Source: Chloroflexi bacterium HGW-Chloroflexi-8
Lineage (GTDB): Bacteria; Chloroflexota; Anaerolineae; Anaerolineales; Anaerolineaceae
Length of the DNA: 40,264 nt
Assembly (NCBI GenBank): GCA_002841995.1
Contig: PHBS01000012.1
Location: 1-40,264 of the forward strand
Reading direction: 5' to 3'
Translations under genes and position numbers: made by a program
Notes under the pieces: model-generated
The model's database searches: none
Told to the model about the DNA's origin: nothing
The model's input: only the letters and a program-made list of their open reading frames with translations
Part shown: piece by piece, positions 10,077 to 19,626 of the stretch
Position numbering within the stretch: position 1 is the stretch's first letter
Layout: each line of letters begins with the position of its first letter

Positions 10077-11189
10077 CTAACGAACAGCTGGTGGATTTTC
10101 GCGATCAAGTGATGGATCAAAGATGTGGAAATTATCCATATTAAAGGCTAATTTTACTTCATCACCAATCGTAAACCGTGAACGAGGATCAACCCGGGCG
10201 ACATAATCGTGTTTGCCACTAACTAAATATAGAAAGATTTCGTTACCCATTAATTCGGTCACATCGACTTTTGCAGGAACTTCTGCTGCAGAGATGTTTT
10301 GGGGAACAAATATCGGGTTGTGAATATCCTCTGGTCGAATACCAAAGATTACATCTTTGTCAACCAAATGAGAATAAACAGCTGTTTTCACTTGTGGGAT
10401 CTTGACATTGAAGGCATCAGCATCCACAATCAAGTCACTTCCATCTTTCCGAATTTTTGCAGAGAAGAAATTCATGGCTGGTGAACCAATAAACCCAGCA
10501 ACAAACAAATTTGCAGGCGAATCGTACAATACCTGTGGAGTATCTAATTGTTGCAAGAGACCTTTATTCATAACAGCAATTCTACTTGCCATTGTCATCG
10601 CTTCTGTTTGATCATGGGTTACATAAATAAAAGTTGTTTGTAAGCGATTGTGAAGTTTACTGATCTCAGCACGAGTCTGGACCCTTAGTTTCGCATCCAG
10701 GTTAGATAGAGGTTCGTCAAACAAAAAGACTTTAGGTTCACGAACGATTGCACGACCAACTGCAACACGTTGACGTTGACCACCAGATAATTCTCGTGGT
10801 TTTCTTTTCAGAAGTGCTTCAATGCCTAATATTCCAGCTGCTTCTTCAACACGACGTTTGATTTCTTCTTTTGGTGTTTTCCTTAACTTCAAACCAAAAG
10901 CCATATTATCGTAAACCGTCATGTGAGGATACAAAGCATAGGATTGAAAAACCATAGCAATATCTCTATCTTTTGGAGGTACATCATTCACAACATTATT
11001 GCCAATTAATACCTCGCCATCCGATACCTCTTCAAGACCTGCTAAACAACGTAATGCGGTCGTTTTGCCACAGCCAGAGGGACCAACCAATACAAGAAAC
11101 TCTTTATCCATAATTTCGATATTCAAGTCATTTAATGCGGTGAAATCACCAAATCGTTTCCAAACATGTTTGTAAGTTACACTTGCCAT
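10077..11189 (-). CDS. ABC transporter ATP-binding protein, MalK/UgpC/MsmX type (CUT1 sugar ATPase with C-terminal OB/MOP domain)
   Basis: [113 protein letters not shown]-like FGIRPEDIH. Confidence 0.95.
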   Translation of the reverse strand: MASVTYKHVWKRFGDFTALNDLNIEIMDKEFLVLVGPSGCGKTTALRCLAGLEEVSDGEVLIGNNVVNDVPPKDRDIAMVFQSYALYPHMTVYDNMAFGLKLRKTPKEEIKRRVEEAAGILGIEALLKRKPRELSGGQRQRVAVGRAIVREPKVFLFDEPLSNLDAKLRVQTRAEISKLHNRLQTTFIYVTHDQTEAMTMASRIAVMNKGLLQQLDTPQVLYDSPANLFVAGFIGSPAMNFFSAKIRKDGSDLIVDADAFNVKIPQVKTAVYSHLVDKDVIFGIRPEDIHNPIFVPQNISAAEVPAKVDVTELMGNEIFLYLVSGKHDYVARVDPRSRFTIGDEVKLAFNMDNFHIFDPSLDRENPPAVR

Positions 11190-11227
11190 TGAATCACTTC
11201 TCCTTTCAGAACGTATATAGTGACTAA

Positions 11228-11256
11228 ATTATAGTACGAAACAAAATTCACTTCAA
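11228..11256 (-). promoter_or_regulatory. Sigma70-type promoter of the MalK-like ATPase
   Basis: Minus strand TTGAAG-N17-TATAAT, then SD AAGGAG before ATG at 11189. Confidence 0.65.
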
Positions 11257-11330
11257 TCAAAAATTGCAATCAATTTTCTGAGATTTTCGTGTGACTCTTC
11301 ACGTATTACTAAATTTTTTTCTTTCTATTG

Positions 11331-11359
11331 TTGATTTTATTTTAATTTGAAAATATAAT
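11331..11359 (+). promoter_or_regulatory. Sigma70-type promoter of the YcaQ-like gene
   Basis: TTGATT-N17-TATAAT, 33 nt upstream of ATG 11393. Confidence 0.6.
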
Positions 11360-11392
11360 AGAACAAATTTACGACATTCAAGGGAAGTCTTA

Positions 11393-12613
11393 ATGGAAAT
11401 AACCAGAGAACAAATAAAATTAATGCAGCTTCAATCTCAAGGTCTATTGTCTCCTATTTCAAAACCTGCTCAAAAAGCTGATGTCATCCAGACTATCCGG
11501 AAAATAGAGATGTTACAAATTGATACAATCCATGTAGTTGCAAGAAGTCCATATTTTGTTCTGTGGTCTCGACTTGGAAATTACCCACCAAACTGGTTGG
11601 ATGAACTCCAATCTGAGGGTTTGTTATTTGAATATTGGTCACATGCTGCCTGCTTTATTCCCATAGAACAATTTCCTTTTTTTCGCTCAAAAATGACAAT
11701 TGCCCATTCAGGATGGAGAAACTCTGACACTTGGAGAAATAATAACAAAGACATTATTGAATTTGTATTATTAAGAATTAGAGAAAAAGGTCCAACCCGG
11801 TCTGCTGATTTTGAGCGCAAAGGGTCAAAAAAAAATGGTTGGTGGGATTGGAAAGAAGAAAAAATCGCTCTGGAGTATTTATGGACTCATGGAGAACTCA
11901 TGATTCCCTACCGTATCAAATTTCAGCGGTATTACGATTTAACGGAAAGGGTCTATCCAGAATATAACCAAACTGGAAAATCTATTGAAGAAGCGATTCA
12001 AAATCAAGTAGAACGCAGCGTTCGCGTTCTGGGTGCATCCCGAATGAAATGGATTTCAGATTATTATCGTTTGTCAAAAGTGGCAACTGAACGAATTGTT
12101 AATGAGCTTGTTAGAGCAAAAAAAGTTACGACTATTAATTCGAAAGAATGGAATGAAGACATTTTTGTTCATCATTCCAATTCAGAATTAATGGATAATG
12201 CCCTATCAAACCGATTAAAGCCAAAATTGACTACTTTACTTTCCCCATTCGATCCACTTATTTGGGACCGCAAACGAACAATGGATTTATTTGATTTTGA
12301 TTATTCTATAGAATGCTATTTACCATCCAATAAAAGAAAGTTCGGATACTTTTGCTTGCCAATTCTTTTCAATGGCAACATTGTTGGACGTGTCGATGCA
12401 AAAGCAAACCGCCAAAACAAAACATTTGAAATAAAATCACTTCATTTTGAAAACGCTTTTGTAGTAAATACTCAATTCAAAATTGAATTTTGTAAAATGT
12501 TGTTATCCTGTTCAGGTTGGCACCATACACCAACTGTAGTATTTTCCGAAAACGTCCCAGTGGAGCTCAAACAAACTTTGGAACCGCTACTAACTCAGGG
12601 AATGAGTAATTAA
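11393..12613 (+). CDS. YcaQ/AlkX-type winged-helix DNA glycosylase (HTH_42 family)
   Basis: EMLQIDTIHVVARSPYFVLWSRLGNY (QxD motif), EYWSHAACFIP, LLSPFDPLIWDRKRTMDLFDFDYSIECYLPSNKRKFGYFCLPILFNGNIVGRVDAKANR. Confidence 0.88.
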   Translation: MEITREQIKLMQLQSQGLLSPISKPAQKADVIQTIRKIEMLQIDTIHVVARSPYFVLWSRLGNYPPNWLDELQSEGLLFEYWSHAACFIPIEQFPFFRSKMTIAHSGWRNSDTWRNNNKDIIEFVLLRIREKGPTRSADFERKGSKKNGWWDWKEEKIALEYLWTHGELMIPYRIKFQRYYDLTERVYPEYNQTGKSIEEAIQNQVERSVRVLGASRMKWISDYYRLSKVATERIVNELVRAKKVTTINSKEWNEDIFVHHSNSELMDNALSNRLKPKLTTLLSPFDPLIWDRKRTMDLFDFDYSIECYLPSNKRKFGYFCLPILFNGNIVGRVDAKANRQNKTFEIKSLHFENAFVVNTQFKIEFCKMLLSCSGWHHTPTVVFSENVPVELKQTLEPLLTQGMSN

Positions 12614-13257
12614 TTTTTGTTTTCAATTCTCGGCAAATATAATGATGAAATTGGTTGTTGCTTTAAAACCTGATTTACAACAATTTGTTCATCTCGAAAA
12701 CGCGAAATTAATTGGTCATCCTGCCACCAAAGAAAAAAGGGTTCAAGATAATTTGGCCAAATGGAAAGATCTCGAAAATCTTTTTGTAACCAATAACCAA
12801 CCATGGTGACCAGGGTTGTATCATGCGAGACAAAAAGATTTAATCCATTTTTATGGTATCCATTCGGTACTAAATATGCAGCAATCTCTTGTATTCGATT
12901 TGGCCATTTACTAGTTGTAAAATGCTCATCAAATGAATCATATTCTCCATTTTCATTTGGATGTGCCAGAATATCAACAGGAAAAACCTCCACCGAATCC
13001 GTTAAAGCTGAAGCTATTATTCTTCCAGTATCAATACACCGAAGAATTGGACTGGTTTCAATCCTTTTAATGGTGAAATCCTGATTGAGCCAGTCTCCCA
13101 ATTCACATGCTAATTCTTTACCTTCATTCGTCAAACCTGCGGTCCAGATTTCAGCTTCACTCGTTATAGGATAACGAATCGAATGACGAATCAAAACAGA
13201 GACAGGACAATCCTGAGGAATTTCTTTATACGCTCGAATAATATAATCTGGTAACAT
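12610..13257 (-). CDS. Histidine phosphatase family protein
   Basis: SVLIRHSIRYPI (RHxxR), ETSPILRCIDTGRII, LFVSHDTTLVTMVGYW. Confidence 0.82.
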   Translation of the reverse strand: MLPDYIIRAYKEIPQDCPVSVLIRHSIRYPITSEAEIWTAGLTNEGKELACELGDWLNQDFTIKRIETSPILRCIDTGRIIASALTDSVEVFPVDILAHPNENGEYDSFDEHFTTSKWPNRIQEIAAYLVPNGYHKNGLNLFVSHDTTLVTMVGYWLQKDFRDLSIWPNYLEPFFLWWQDDQLISRFRDEQIVVNQVLKQQPISSLYLPRIENKN

Positions 13258-13356
13258 TTATTTAAACCTAACAAAATTTTTCAATGTAAATTTTGGTTCT
13301 CAGACCAATTTTTTCTGAATTGTAATTGTACCAAAGAAATATTAAAGGAATTTAAG

Positions 13357-14478
13357 ATGCCGAATGCTATCAATCGATCGCCAATCATTCAAAACCGCGT
13401 TAATGAATATTTGTTGATTACATTAATGAGTTTTGCGGGTTCTGTCAGTTTGACACGTTTGTTTCTTGAAATTATGGGATATCCACAAATTGGACGCGGC
13501 GAACTACATTTTGCCCATGTTCTTTGGGGAGGATTATTTTTATTTCTTGCAACTCTTTTACCGATCATTTTTTCTAACCGATGGGCTTTAGATTTTAGTG
13601 CATTATTTTCTGGTATTGGAATCGGATTATTTATTGACGAAGTTGGTAAATTCATCACCCAAAACAATGACTACTTTTATCCTTCTGCTGCTCCCATTAT
13701 CTATGCCTTTTTTTTGCTGACTGTTCTACTATATTTAGAGATTCGCCGGCCACAAAAAAAAACATCCCGCCAGACACTTTATGAATGTTTTCAGGAAATT
13801 GAAGAATTACTTGATAATGATCTTTCTCTTAAAGAACAAAGAAATCTAAATCAAAAATTGGAATTTGTCATAAATAATGATGAAAACCCACAACAAATTT
13901 TATTAGCCACTTCACTAAAAGATTATTTATCCAATCGCGAAATACTCCTCGTACCCCATAAACCGTCTTTTTTTGAAAAATGGACGTTTCGATTTAGACA
14001 ATTTGAAGCAAAATGGATGACAAAAAAGAGGTTGCGCCTATCCATTTCGTTCTTGCTTTTGGTATGGGGATTGTATACCGTACTTGAACCATTCTTTATA
14101 ATTAAATCTATCAACCAAATAGAAAATATAACTGCAATGTTAGAAAAGCTAGTCGACCAAAATATTATTAAAAATGCAAGTGGATTGACGTGGTATCAAG
14201 CTCAAATTGGTCTGGAAGGAGTTTTGGGCTTTTTGGGTATTTTTTCTGGTCTTTTGTTGCTTTTTAAACTTGATCAGGCAGGAATACGAATAGGTATCGC
14301 CACATTATTAGTCATGATTTCATTTGCCAACTTATTATTATTTTACTTTGACCAATTTTCGACAATTACGAATGCCTTTGGTCAGTTTATTATTTTGGTA
14401 TTACTTATCCGATATCGCATAAGATTTATAACAAAACAAGTAAATACACCAACGCTACCAAGTGGACAAGTTACATGA
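13357..14478 (+). CDS. Uncharacterised multi-TM membrane protein with soluble middle region
   Basis: 373 aa ORF with about 4 N-terminal and 3-4 C-terminal TM segments; SD AAAGGA. Confidence 0.7.
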   Translation: MPNAINRSPIIQNRVNEYLLITLMSFAGSVSLTRLFLEIMGYPQIGRGELHFAHVLWGGLFLFLATLLPIIFSNRWALDFSALFSGIGIGLFIDEVGKFITQNNDYFYPSAAPIIYAFFLLTVLLYLEIRRPQKKTSRQTLYECFQEIEELLDNDLSLKEQRNLNQKLEFVINNDENPQQILLATSLKDYLSNREILLVPHKPSFFEKWTFRFRQFEAKWMTKKRLRLSISFLLLVWGLYTVLEPFFIIKSINQIENITAMLEKLVDQNIIKNASGLTWYQAQIGLEGVLGFLGIFSGLLLLFKLDQAGIRIGIATLLVMISFANLLLFYFDQFSTITNAFGQFIILVLLIRYRIRFITKQVNTPTLPSGQVT

Positions 14479-14839
14479 TCAATAAGTAAATCCTATTGGT
14501 GGGCCACATTATATTAGGTTTATAATACGTATAAAATATTCGACACATGAAAATTATCATACTGACGTTCCAATCATAATTTCACAATCCTGGTCACAAG
14601 AATAGGAATAAATTATTCTGTTGGATTGGAAGAGTCCCACCAAACGAATATTGTTGGATTCTTTCTTGATCGGTAAAATAATACAGTCAATTTGTAAAAT
14701 AGGTCAAATCTGTTAATAATTATGAATTAGGTTTGATCATCCTGACCATTTATTGTGAAGGATTTGTTAAGAAATTCAAATTCCTTTCTTTTAGAATGAT
14801 CCCATTCCGTGAGAATAAAAACTCGGATGGAGGAAAACA

Positions 14840-16651
14840 TTGTCGATTTCAGAATCCGTTCTCGAATACAATCTTCGAAATGTAGTCACCAAAAACCGAA
14901 TGAAAGGTCTATGGAGACTTATGACTGGTTACCACTGGCATTATTTTTTTGCAGTTGTAAGCCTGGGAATATCAGCCACAGCAAAAACAACTACTTATTT
15001 ATTGATTAAATATTTTGTAGATGATTATTTAATAAAAAAAGATCCGATTGTAAGCTTACCTTTAATTGCAGCTGGCTTTATTTTCCTCGCAGGAATCGAA
15101 GGGGGTTTTGCATTTCTGAGTGGAAAGCTCGCCGCACAAACTTCAGAAGGCACAACCCGGCGATTACGAAATTATTTATTTGATCAAATTCAGCATTTAT
15201 CCTTTTCTTATCACGACAAAGTGCAAACAGGAGAGCTGATTCAACGTTGCACGTCCGATGTAGATGCGATGCGCCGGTTTTTTGCAGACCAGGCAATCGG
15301 AATTGGAAGAGTGTTTATCCTCTTTTTCGTTAATTTCGGTATGTTATTGACAATCAATGTAAAACTTGCTTTGATTTCGATTATCGTGGTTCCATTTGTT
15401 CTTGCAACATCCATCTGGTTTTTCAAAAGAATTTCGAAAGCCTATGAAGCGTATCAGGAACAGGATGCTGTAGTTACAACAACACTCCAGGAAAACCTTT
15501 CTGGAGTACGTGTTGTTAAAGCTTTTGCGCGCCAGGAATATGAAATGGGGAAATTCGAAAAGCAAAATTGGGATAAATACCTTAGGGGAAAAAAACTCAA
15601 TTTAATGCATTCACTTTTTTGGCCAGTGACAGATATTATTTGTGGCGTTCAACTACTAACCGGATTATTAATGGGAGCTCTTTTCGCAATTAATGGCACC
15701 ATAAGCGTAGGCTCATATCTTGCTTATGCAGGAATGGTTGGATGGATCATCTGGCCAATGCGTAATCTTGGACGATTAATTGTGCAATTATCTACTGGAA
15801 TGGTTTCATTTGGCAGAGTAAAAGATATTATCAAACAACACCGTGAAAACCTTGACGAAGGTGAATTTAAAATCCCAACAAGAATTAATGGAGAAATCCA
15901 CTTTGAAAATGTAGGGTTTAAATATAGTGAAGGTGATGTAGTTCTAGAAGATATAAACTTTCATGTCAATCCTGGTCAAGTGATTGCTTTGCTTGGCTCA
16001 ACTGGTTCAGGAAAAACCTCGCTCGTTAATCTTCTCCCTCGGTTTTATGAATATACGAGTGGCAAGATTTTGATTGATAACATTGAATTGAAAGATTTTC
16101 CAAAGCGTTATCTCCGAAGTCAGATCGGTATCGTAGAACAGGAACCTTTCTTATTTTCTCGGTCAATTCGCGAAAACATAATCTATGGTGTGGACAGTGA
16201 AGTCGATCAAAAGGAAATTGAGGCAGCAGCCAAAGCTGCTGCAATACATGATGTTATTCTAAATTTTCCAGAAGGATACAAGACTCTTGTTGGCGAAAAA
16301 GGTGTCACTTTATCCGGAGGTCAAAAACAGCGAGTGGCAATCGCTCGAACATTATTAAAAAATCCAAAAATTCTAATCCTGGATGATTCGACTTCTTCTG
16401 TAGATACAGAAACAGAAGCTGAAATCCGTACTGCTTTGAAAAAATTGATGGAAAACAGGACAACCTTTATCATTGCACATCGGATTCAAAGCATTTTGAA
16501 TGCTGATCTGATTTTAGTTTTAGACAAGGGCAAGATTGTTCAACACGGAAATCATGAGCAATTAATGGAACAAACTGGCATTTATAGGGATATTTATAAT
16601 ATCCAAACACGCATCGAACAAGAACTAGAAAAGGAAATTTCACATGTCTGA
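14840..16651 (+). CDS. ABC exporter half-transporter, TMD-NBD (subunit with degenerate Walker B Glu to Asp), TTG start
   Basis: SD GGAGG then TTG; Walker A LLGSTGSGKTSLVNLL, signature LSGGQKQRVAIARTLL, Walker B ILILDDSTSSVDTETE, H-loop TTFIIAHR. Confidence 0.93.
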   Translation: MSISESVLEYNLRNVVTKNRMKGLWRLMTGYHWHYFFAVVSLGISATAKTTTYLLIKYFVDDYLIKKDPIVSLPLIAAGFIFLAGIEGGFAFLSGKLAAQTSEGTTRRLRNYLFDQIQHLSFSYHDKVQTGELIQRCTSDVDAMRRFFADQAIGIGRVFILFFVNFGMLLTINVKLALISIIVVPFVLATSIWFFKRISKAYEAYQEQDAVVTTTLQENLSGVRVVKAFARQEYEMGKFEKQNWDKYLRGKKLNLMHSLFWPVTDIICGVQLLTGLLMGALFAINGTISVGSYLAYAGMVGWIIWPMRNLGRLIVQLSTGMVSFGRVKDIIKQHRENLDEGEFKIPTRINGEIHFENVGFKYSEGDVVLEDINFHVNPGQVIALLGSTGSGKTSLVNLLPRFYEYTSGKILIDNIELKDFPKRYLRSQIGIVEQEPFLFSRSIRENIIYGVDSEVDQKEIEAAAKAAAIHDVILNFPEGYKTLVGEKGVTLSGGQKQRVAIARTLLKNPKILILDDSTSSVDTETEAEIRTALKKLMENRTTFIIAHRIQSILNADLILVLDKGKIVQHGNHEQLMEQTGIYRDIYNIQTRIEQELEKEISHV

Positions 16652-18482
16652 TGAATATTACGAAGAGGAAGATTTTCAGACAAAGTTTACCGGTAAAACA
16701 TTTACAAGAATCCTGGGGTTAACCAAACCACATTGGAAATGGGTTGCAGGATTTTTGGTGTCCATTGCAGTCGTTTCAATTCTGGATTCATATTTCACTT
16801 TCTTGAGCAAAAGAATAATAGACGAAGGTATCGTTCCAAAAAATGCCGAAGCATTAACAAGCATTCTAATTGTTTATGGTCTTTTGTTACTCGTCCAGGC
16901 TGTGTTTGCGTTTTGTTTTATTTATCTTGCGAGTGTTTTAGGAGAACGAATTCGGTACGACTTGCGAAAATCACTATTTAACCATTTACAAAAGCTTTCG
17001 CTTTCATATTACAGTCGTACGCCCGTTGGTTGGATTATGTCCAGGGTAACTTCAGATACAGATAGAGTTTCAGATTTGGTCACTTGGGGACTTTTGGATG
17101 TAACCTGGGGCATCATGAATATTCTCACTGCAATGGTATTTATGTTAATCATCAGTTGGAAATTAGCCTTAATCGTATTTATAACACTGCCAATTCTGTT
17201 TATTGTCGCGACCCAATTTCGAAAAAGAATCCTTACCCAATTCAGAATGGTAAGAAAGCTTAATTCCAAGATTACCGGCTCTTACAATGAAAATATCACA
17301 GGAGTGAGAGTAATCAAAGCATTAGGAAGAGAAAGGGAGAATCTGACTGAATTCGGTGGCTTGACACGGGATATGTACAAAGCCGGTTATCGGGCTGCCT
17401 GGTTGAGCGCGCTTTTTCTTCCAACAGTTCAAATTATTTCTGCTATTGCACTGGGAGTTGTTGTTTGGCGAGGTGGATTACAGGCGAATTATGGTCTGAT
17501 TACGATCGGTGGCATTCAAGCCTTCATCTCCTATGTCACTTTCATGCTCTGGCCAATTCAGGATATTGCTAGAGTTTTTGCAGAAATGCAACATTCTATG
17601 GCATCCGCTGAACGAATTTTCTCATTGACCGATTCAATACCGGAAGTAAAAGATAGGGAAGCAGCTTATGATCCAGGAACCATTTTTGGTGACATTGAAT
17701 TTGACCATGTCCATTTTTCGTATGAAGATAATATTCCAGTAATTGATGATCTGAATCTGGTAGTTCAAAAAGGTGAAACAATTGCTCTGGTTGGACCGAC
17801 AGGTGGTGGAAAATCTACAATTGTGAACCTCTTATGTCGGTTTTATGAACCCAAAAAAGGACAGATTCGAATAAATGGTGAAGACTATACAAAATTTTCA
17901 TTGCATTCAATACAATCCAGAATTGGGATCGTTTTACAGACCCCCCATTTATTTTCAGGAAGCATACGGGAAAATTTGCGATATGGACGTTTGGAAGCAA
18001 CGGACTCTGAAATTGAGGAAGCATCAAAAATTGCCGGTGCGCACGAATTTATAATCAAAATGGAGAAAGGTTATGATGACCAGGTTGGAGAAGGCGGAAA
18101 TTTGCTTTCAGTTGGTCAAAAACAACTCATAAGTCTCGCAAGAGCCGTATTGGCTAAACCTGAGATCTTTATCATGGATGAAGCAACCAGTTCTGTTGAT
18201 ACTTTGACTGAATCCCTCATTCAAAAAGGCATGGATACCTTGATGAAGCGGACAACTAGCTTTGTAATAGCGCATCGGTTATCAACAATCAAACGGGCTA
18301 ATCGTATTTTGGTCATTGAAGATGGAAAAATTTCAGAGATGGGAACCCACTCAGAATTGTTGAAAAAGGGTGGAAAATATTACCATCTATATACGAAACA
18401 ATTCCGGGATCAAATGGCAAAAGAGTATGATCCATTTTCCGATAATATTGGAGTACAAACACTCCCACTCGCTGCAGATTAA
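16644..18482 (+). CDS. ABC exporter half-transporter, TMD-NBD (subunit with LSVGQ signature, canonical Walker B)
   Basis: Overlaps previous CDS by 8 nt; Walker A LVGPTGGGKSTIVNLL, signature LLSVGQKQLISLARAVL, Walker B IFIMDEATSSVDTLTE. Confidence 0.93.
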   Translation: MSDEYYEEEDFQTKFTGKTFTRILGLTKPHWKWVAGFLVSIAVVSILDSYFTFLSKRIIDEGIVPKNAEALTSILIVYGLLLLVQAVFAFCFIYLASVLGERIRYDLRKSLFNHLQKLSLSYYSRTPVGWIMSRVTSDTDRVSDLVTWGLLDVTWGIMNILTAMVFMLIISWKLALIVFITLPILFIVATQFRKRILTQFRMVRKLNSKITGSYNENITGVRVIKALGRERENLTEFGGLTRDMYKAGYRAAWLSALFLPTVQIISAIALGVVVWRGGLQANYGLITIGGIQAFISYVTFMLWPIQDIARVFAEMQHSMASAERIFSLTDSIPEVKDREAAYDPGTIFGDIEFDHVHFSYEDNIPVIDDLNLVVQKGETIALVGPTGGGKSTIVNLLCRFYEPKKGQIRINGEDYTKFSLHSIQSRIGIVLQTPHLFSGSIRENLRYGRLEATDSEIEEASKIAGAHEFIIKMEKGYDDQVGEGGNLLSVGQKQLISLARAVLAKPEIFIMDEATSSVDTLTESLIQKGMDTLMKRTTSFVIAHRLSTIKRANRILVIEDGKISEMGTHSELLKKGGKYYHLYTKQFRDQMAKEYDPFSDNIGVQTLPLAAD

Positions 18483-18488
18483 TGGCAA

Positions 18489-18522
18489 AACATCCCCTTT
18501 CATAATACTAAAAGGGGATGTT
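18489..18522. terminator. Stem-loop terminator between ABC exporter and minus-strand tRNA
   Basis: AACATCCCCTTT-(10 nt)-AAAGGGGATGTT; on the minus strand it is followed by TTTT, so it best fits termination of the tRNA transcript. Confidence 0.65.
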
Positions 18523-18547
18523 ATTGAGGTCCGAACGAGACCAATTG

Positions 18548-18619
18548 TGGCGAGGGTGGGACTTGAACCCACAACCGACGGCTTATGAGTCCGCTGCTCC
18601 GCCATTGAGCTACCTCGCC
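18548..18619 (-). tRNA. tRNA with CAU anticodon (Met elongator or Ile2), CCA not encoded
   Basis: Minus strand GGCGAGG TA GCTC..GAGC A GCGGA CTCATAA GCCGT CGGTT GTGGG TTCAAGT CCCAC CCTCGCC A: acceptor, D and T stems pair fully. Confidence 0.93.
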
Positions 18620-18790
18620 ATGCGACGCCTAGTTTACTATAAAGCCCGTACTCTGTCAATTGAAAAAAAACAAAAAACTTACTAAAAAAAATTCATATAA
18701 CAACCATAATCAGTTTCATTTAATCAGCTCATGATTTATCCAAAAATCAACCTGGCAATTTAGTAAATATGTTTAATCCTCTAACTCTAC

Positions 18791-19489
18791 TTAAAAACCT
18801 AACCCACGTTCTTTCAAAGAAACAAATTTTCCTCTCCCAATCACAATGTGATCCAGAACTTCAACATCCATTAATTTACCTGCCTGGACTGCAGCTCTGG
18901 TTAAAGTTATATCCTCAGGGCTTGGAGAAGGATCGCCGCTTGGATGGTTGTGAATTAAAATGATGGCGGCAACGTTTCTTCGGATTGCTTCTTTAAATAA
19001 CTCCCCCACTCGTACAGACGATGAATTTAAGGAACCAATATACAAAGTCACCATCTTTTCCATGCGGTTTCTGGTATCCATCAACAGGATTCGTAGTTGC
19101 TCTTGATCTAATGCTGCCATTTCATACTGTACAAAATCAGCTACATCCTTAGGGCTATGAAAAGATGGCCGGTTATCTTCTGAGCTTTTCCGTTGTGCCA
19201 ACCTATTCCCAATTTCAATCGCGGCTTTCAGTTGAGCAGCTTTTGCACCACCAAGACCATGCTGTTGGCATACTTCTTCATAAGTTGCTCGCTGAAGACC
19301 AAAAAGACCTCCAAAATCAGTTAACAATCTTTCGCCTACACGAACTGCATTTTCCCCTTTAACGCCTACTCTTAATAAAATTGCTAACAATTCAGAATCA
19401 CTTAATGCCTCAGGACCAAATAATGCGAGTCTTTCTCTTGGACGTTCGGTCGATTCCAAATCCTGAATTCTATATGTTCGGTCTGCCAT
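18791..19489 (-). CDS. radC: RadC/UPF0758 family JAB-domain protein
   Basis: RERLALFGPEALSDSELLAILLRVGVKGENAV, IILIHNHPSGDPSPSPEDITLT, LDHIVIGRGKFVSLKERGLGF. Confidence 0.95.
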   Translation of the reverse strand: MADRTYRIQDLESTERPRERLALFGPEALSDSELLAILLRVGVKGENAVRVGERLLTDFGGLFGLQRATYEEVCQQHGLGGAKAAQLKAAIEIGNRLAQRKSSEDNRPSFHSPKDVADFVQYEMAALDQEQLRILLMDTRNRMEKMVTLYIGSLNSSSVRVGELFKEAIRRNVAAIILIHNHPSGDPSPSPEDITLTRAAVQAGKLMDVEVLDHIVIGRGKFVSLKERGLGF

Positions 19490-19600
19490 GATGATTTCCC
19501 CTTCTATAATGCTGTATTGTGTGGGATATTTTTTTCTACATAAATTTACTAAAAATTACTTTTTTTTTCAAGCATCAACATCCATGAATTTCCCTCTCCA

Positions 19601-19609
19601 TGCTATAAT
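19601..19609 (+). promoter_or_regulatory. Extended -10 promoter element (TGCTATAAT)
   Basis: TGC+TATAAT ending 17 nt before ATG 19627. Confidence 0.55.
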
Positions 19610-19626
19610 TTCAAAATGGAGCTTTT

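Noticed and set aside
18370-18659. ORFs 18370..18588 (+) and 18387..18659 (-) with peptides VARVGLEPTTDGL and GSSMAEQRTHKPSVVGSSPT
   Set aside because: Well-known spurious translations of a tRNA gene; the region encodes tRNA(CAU).
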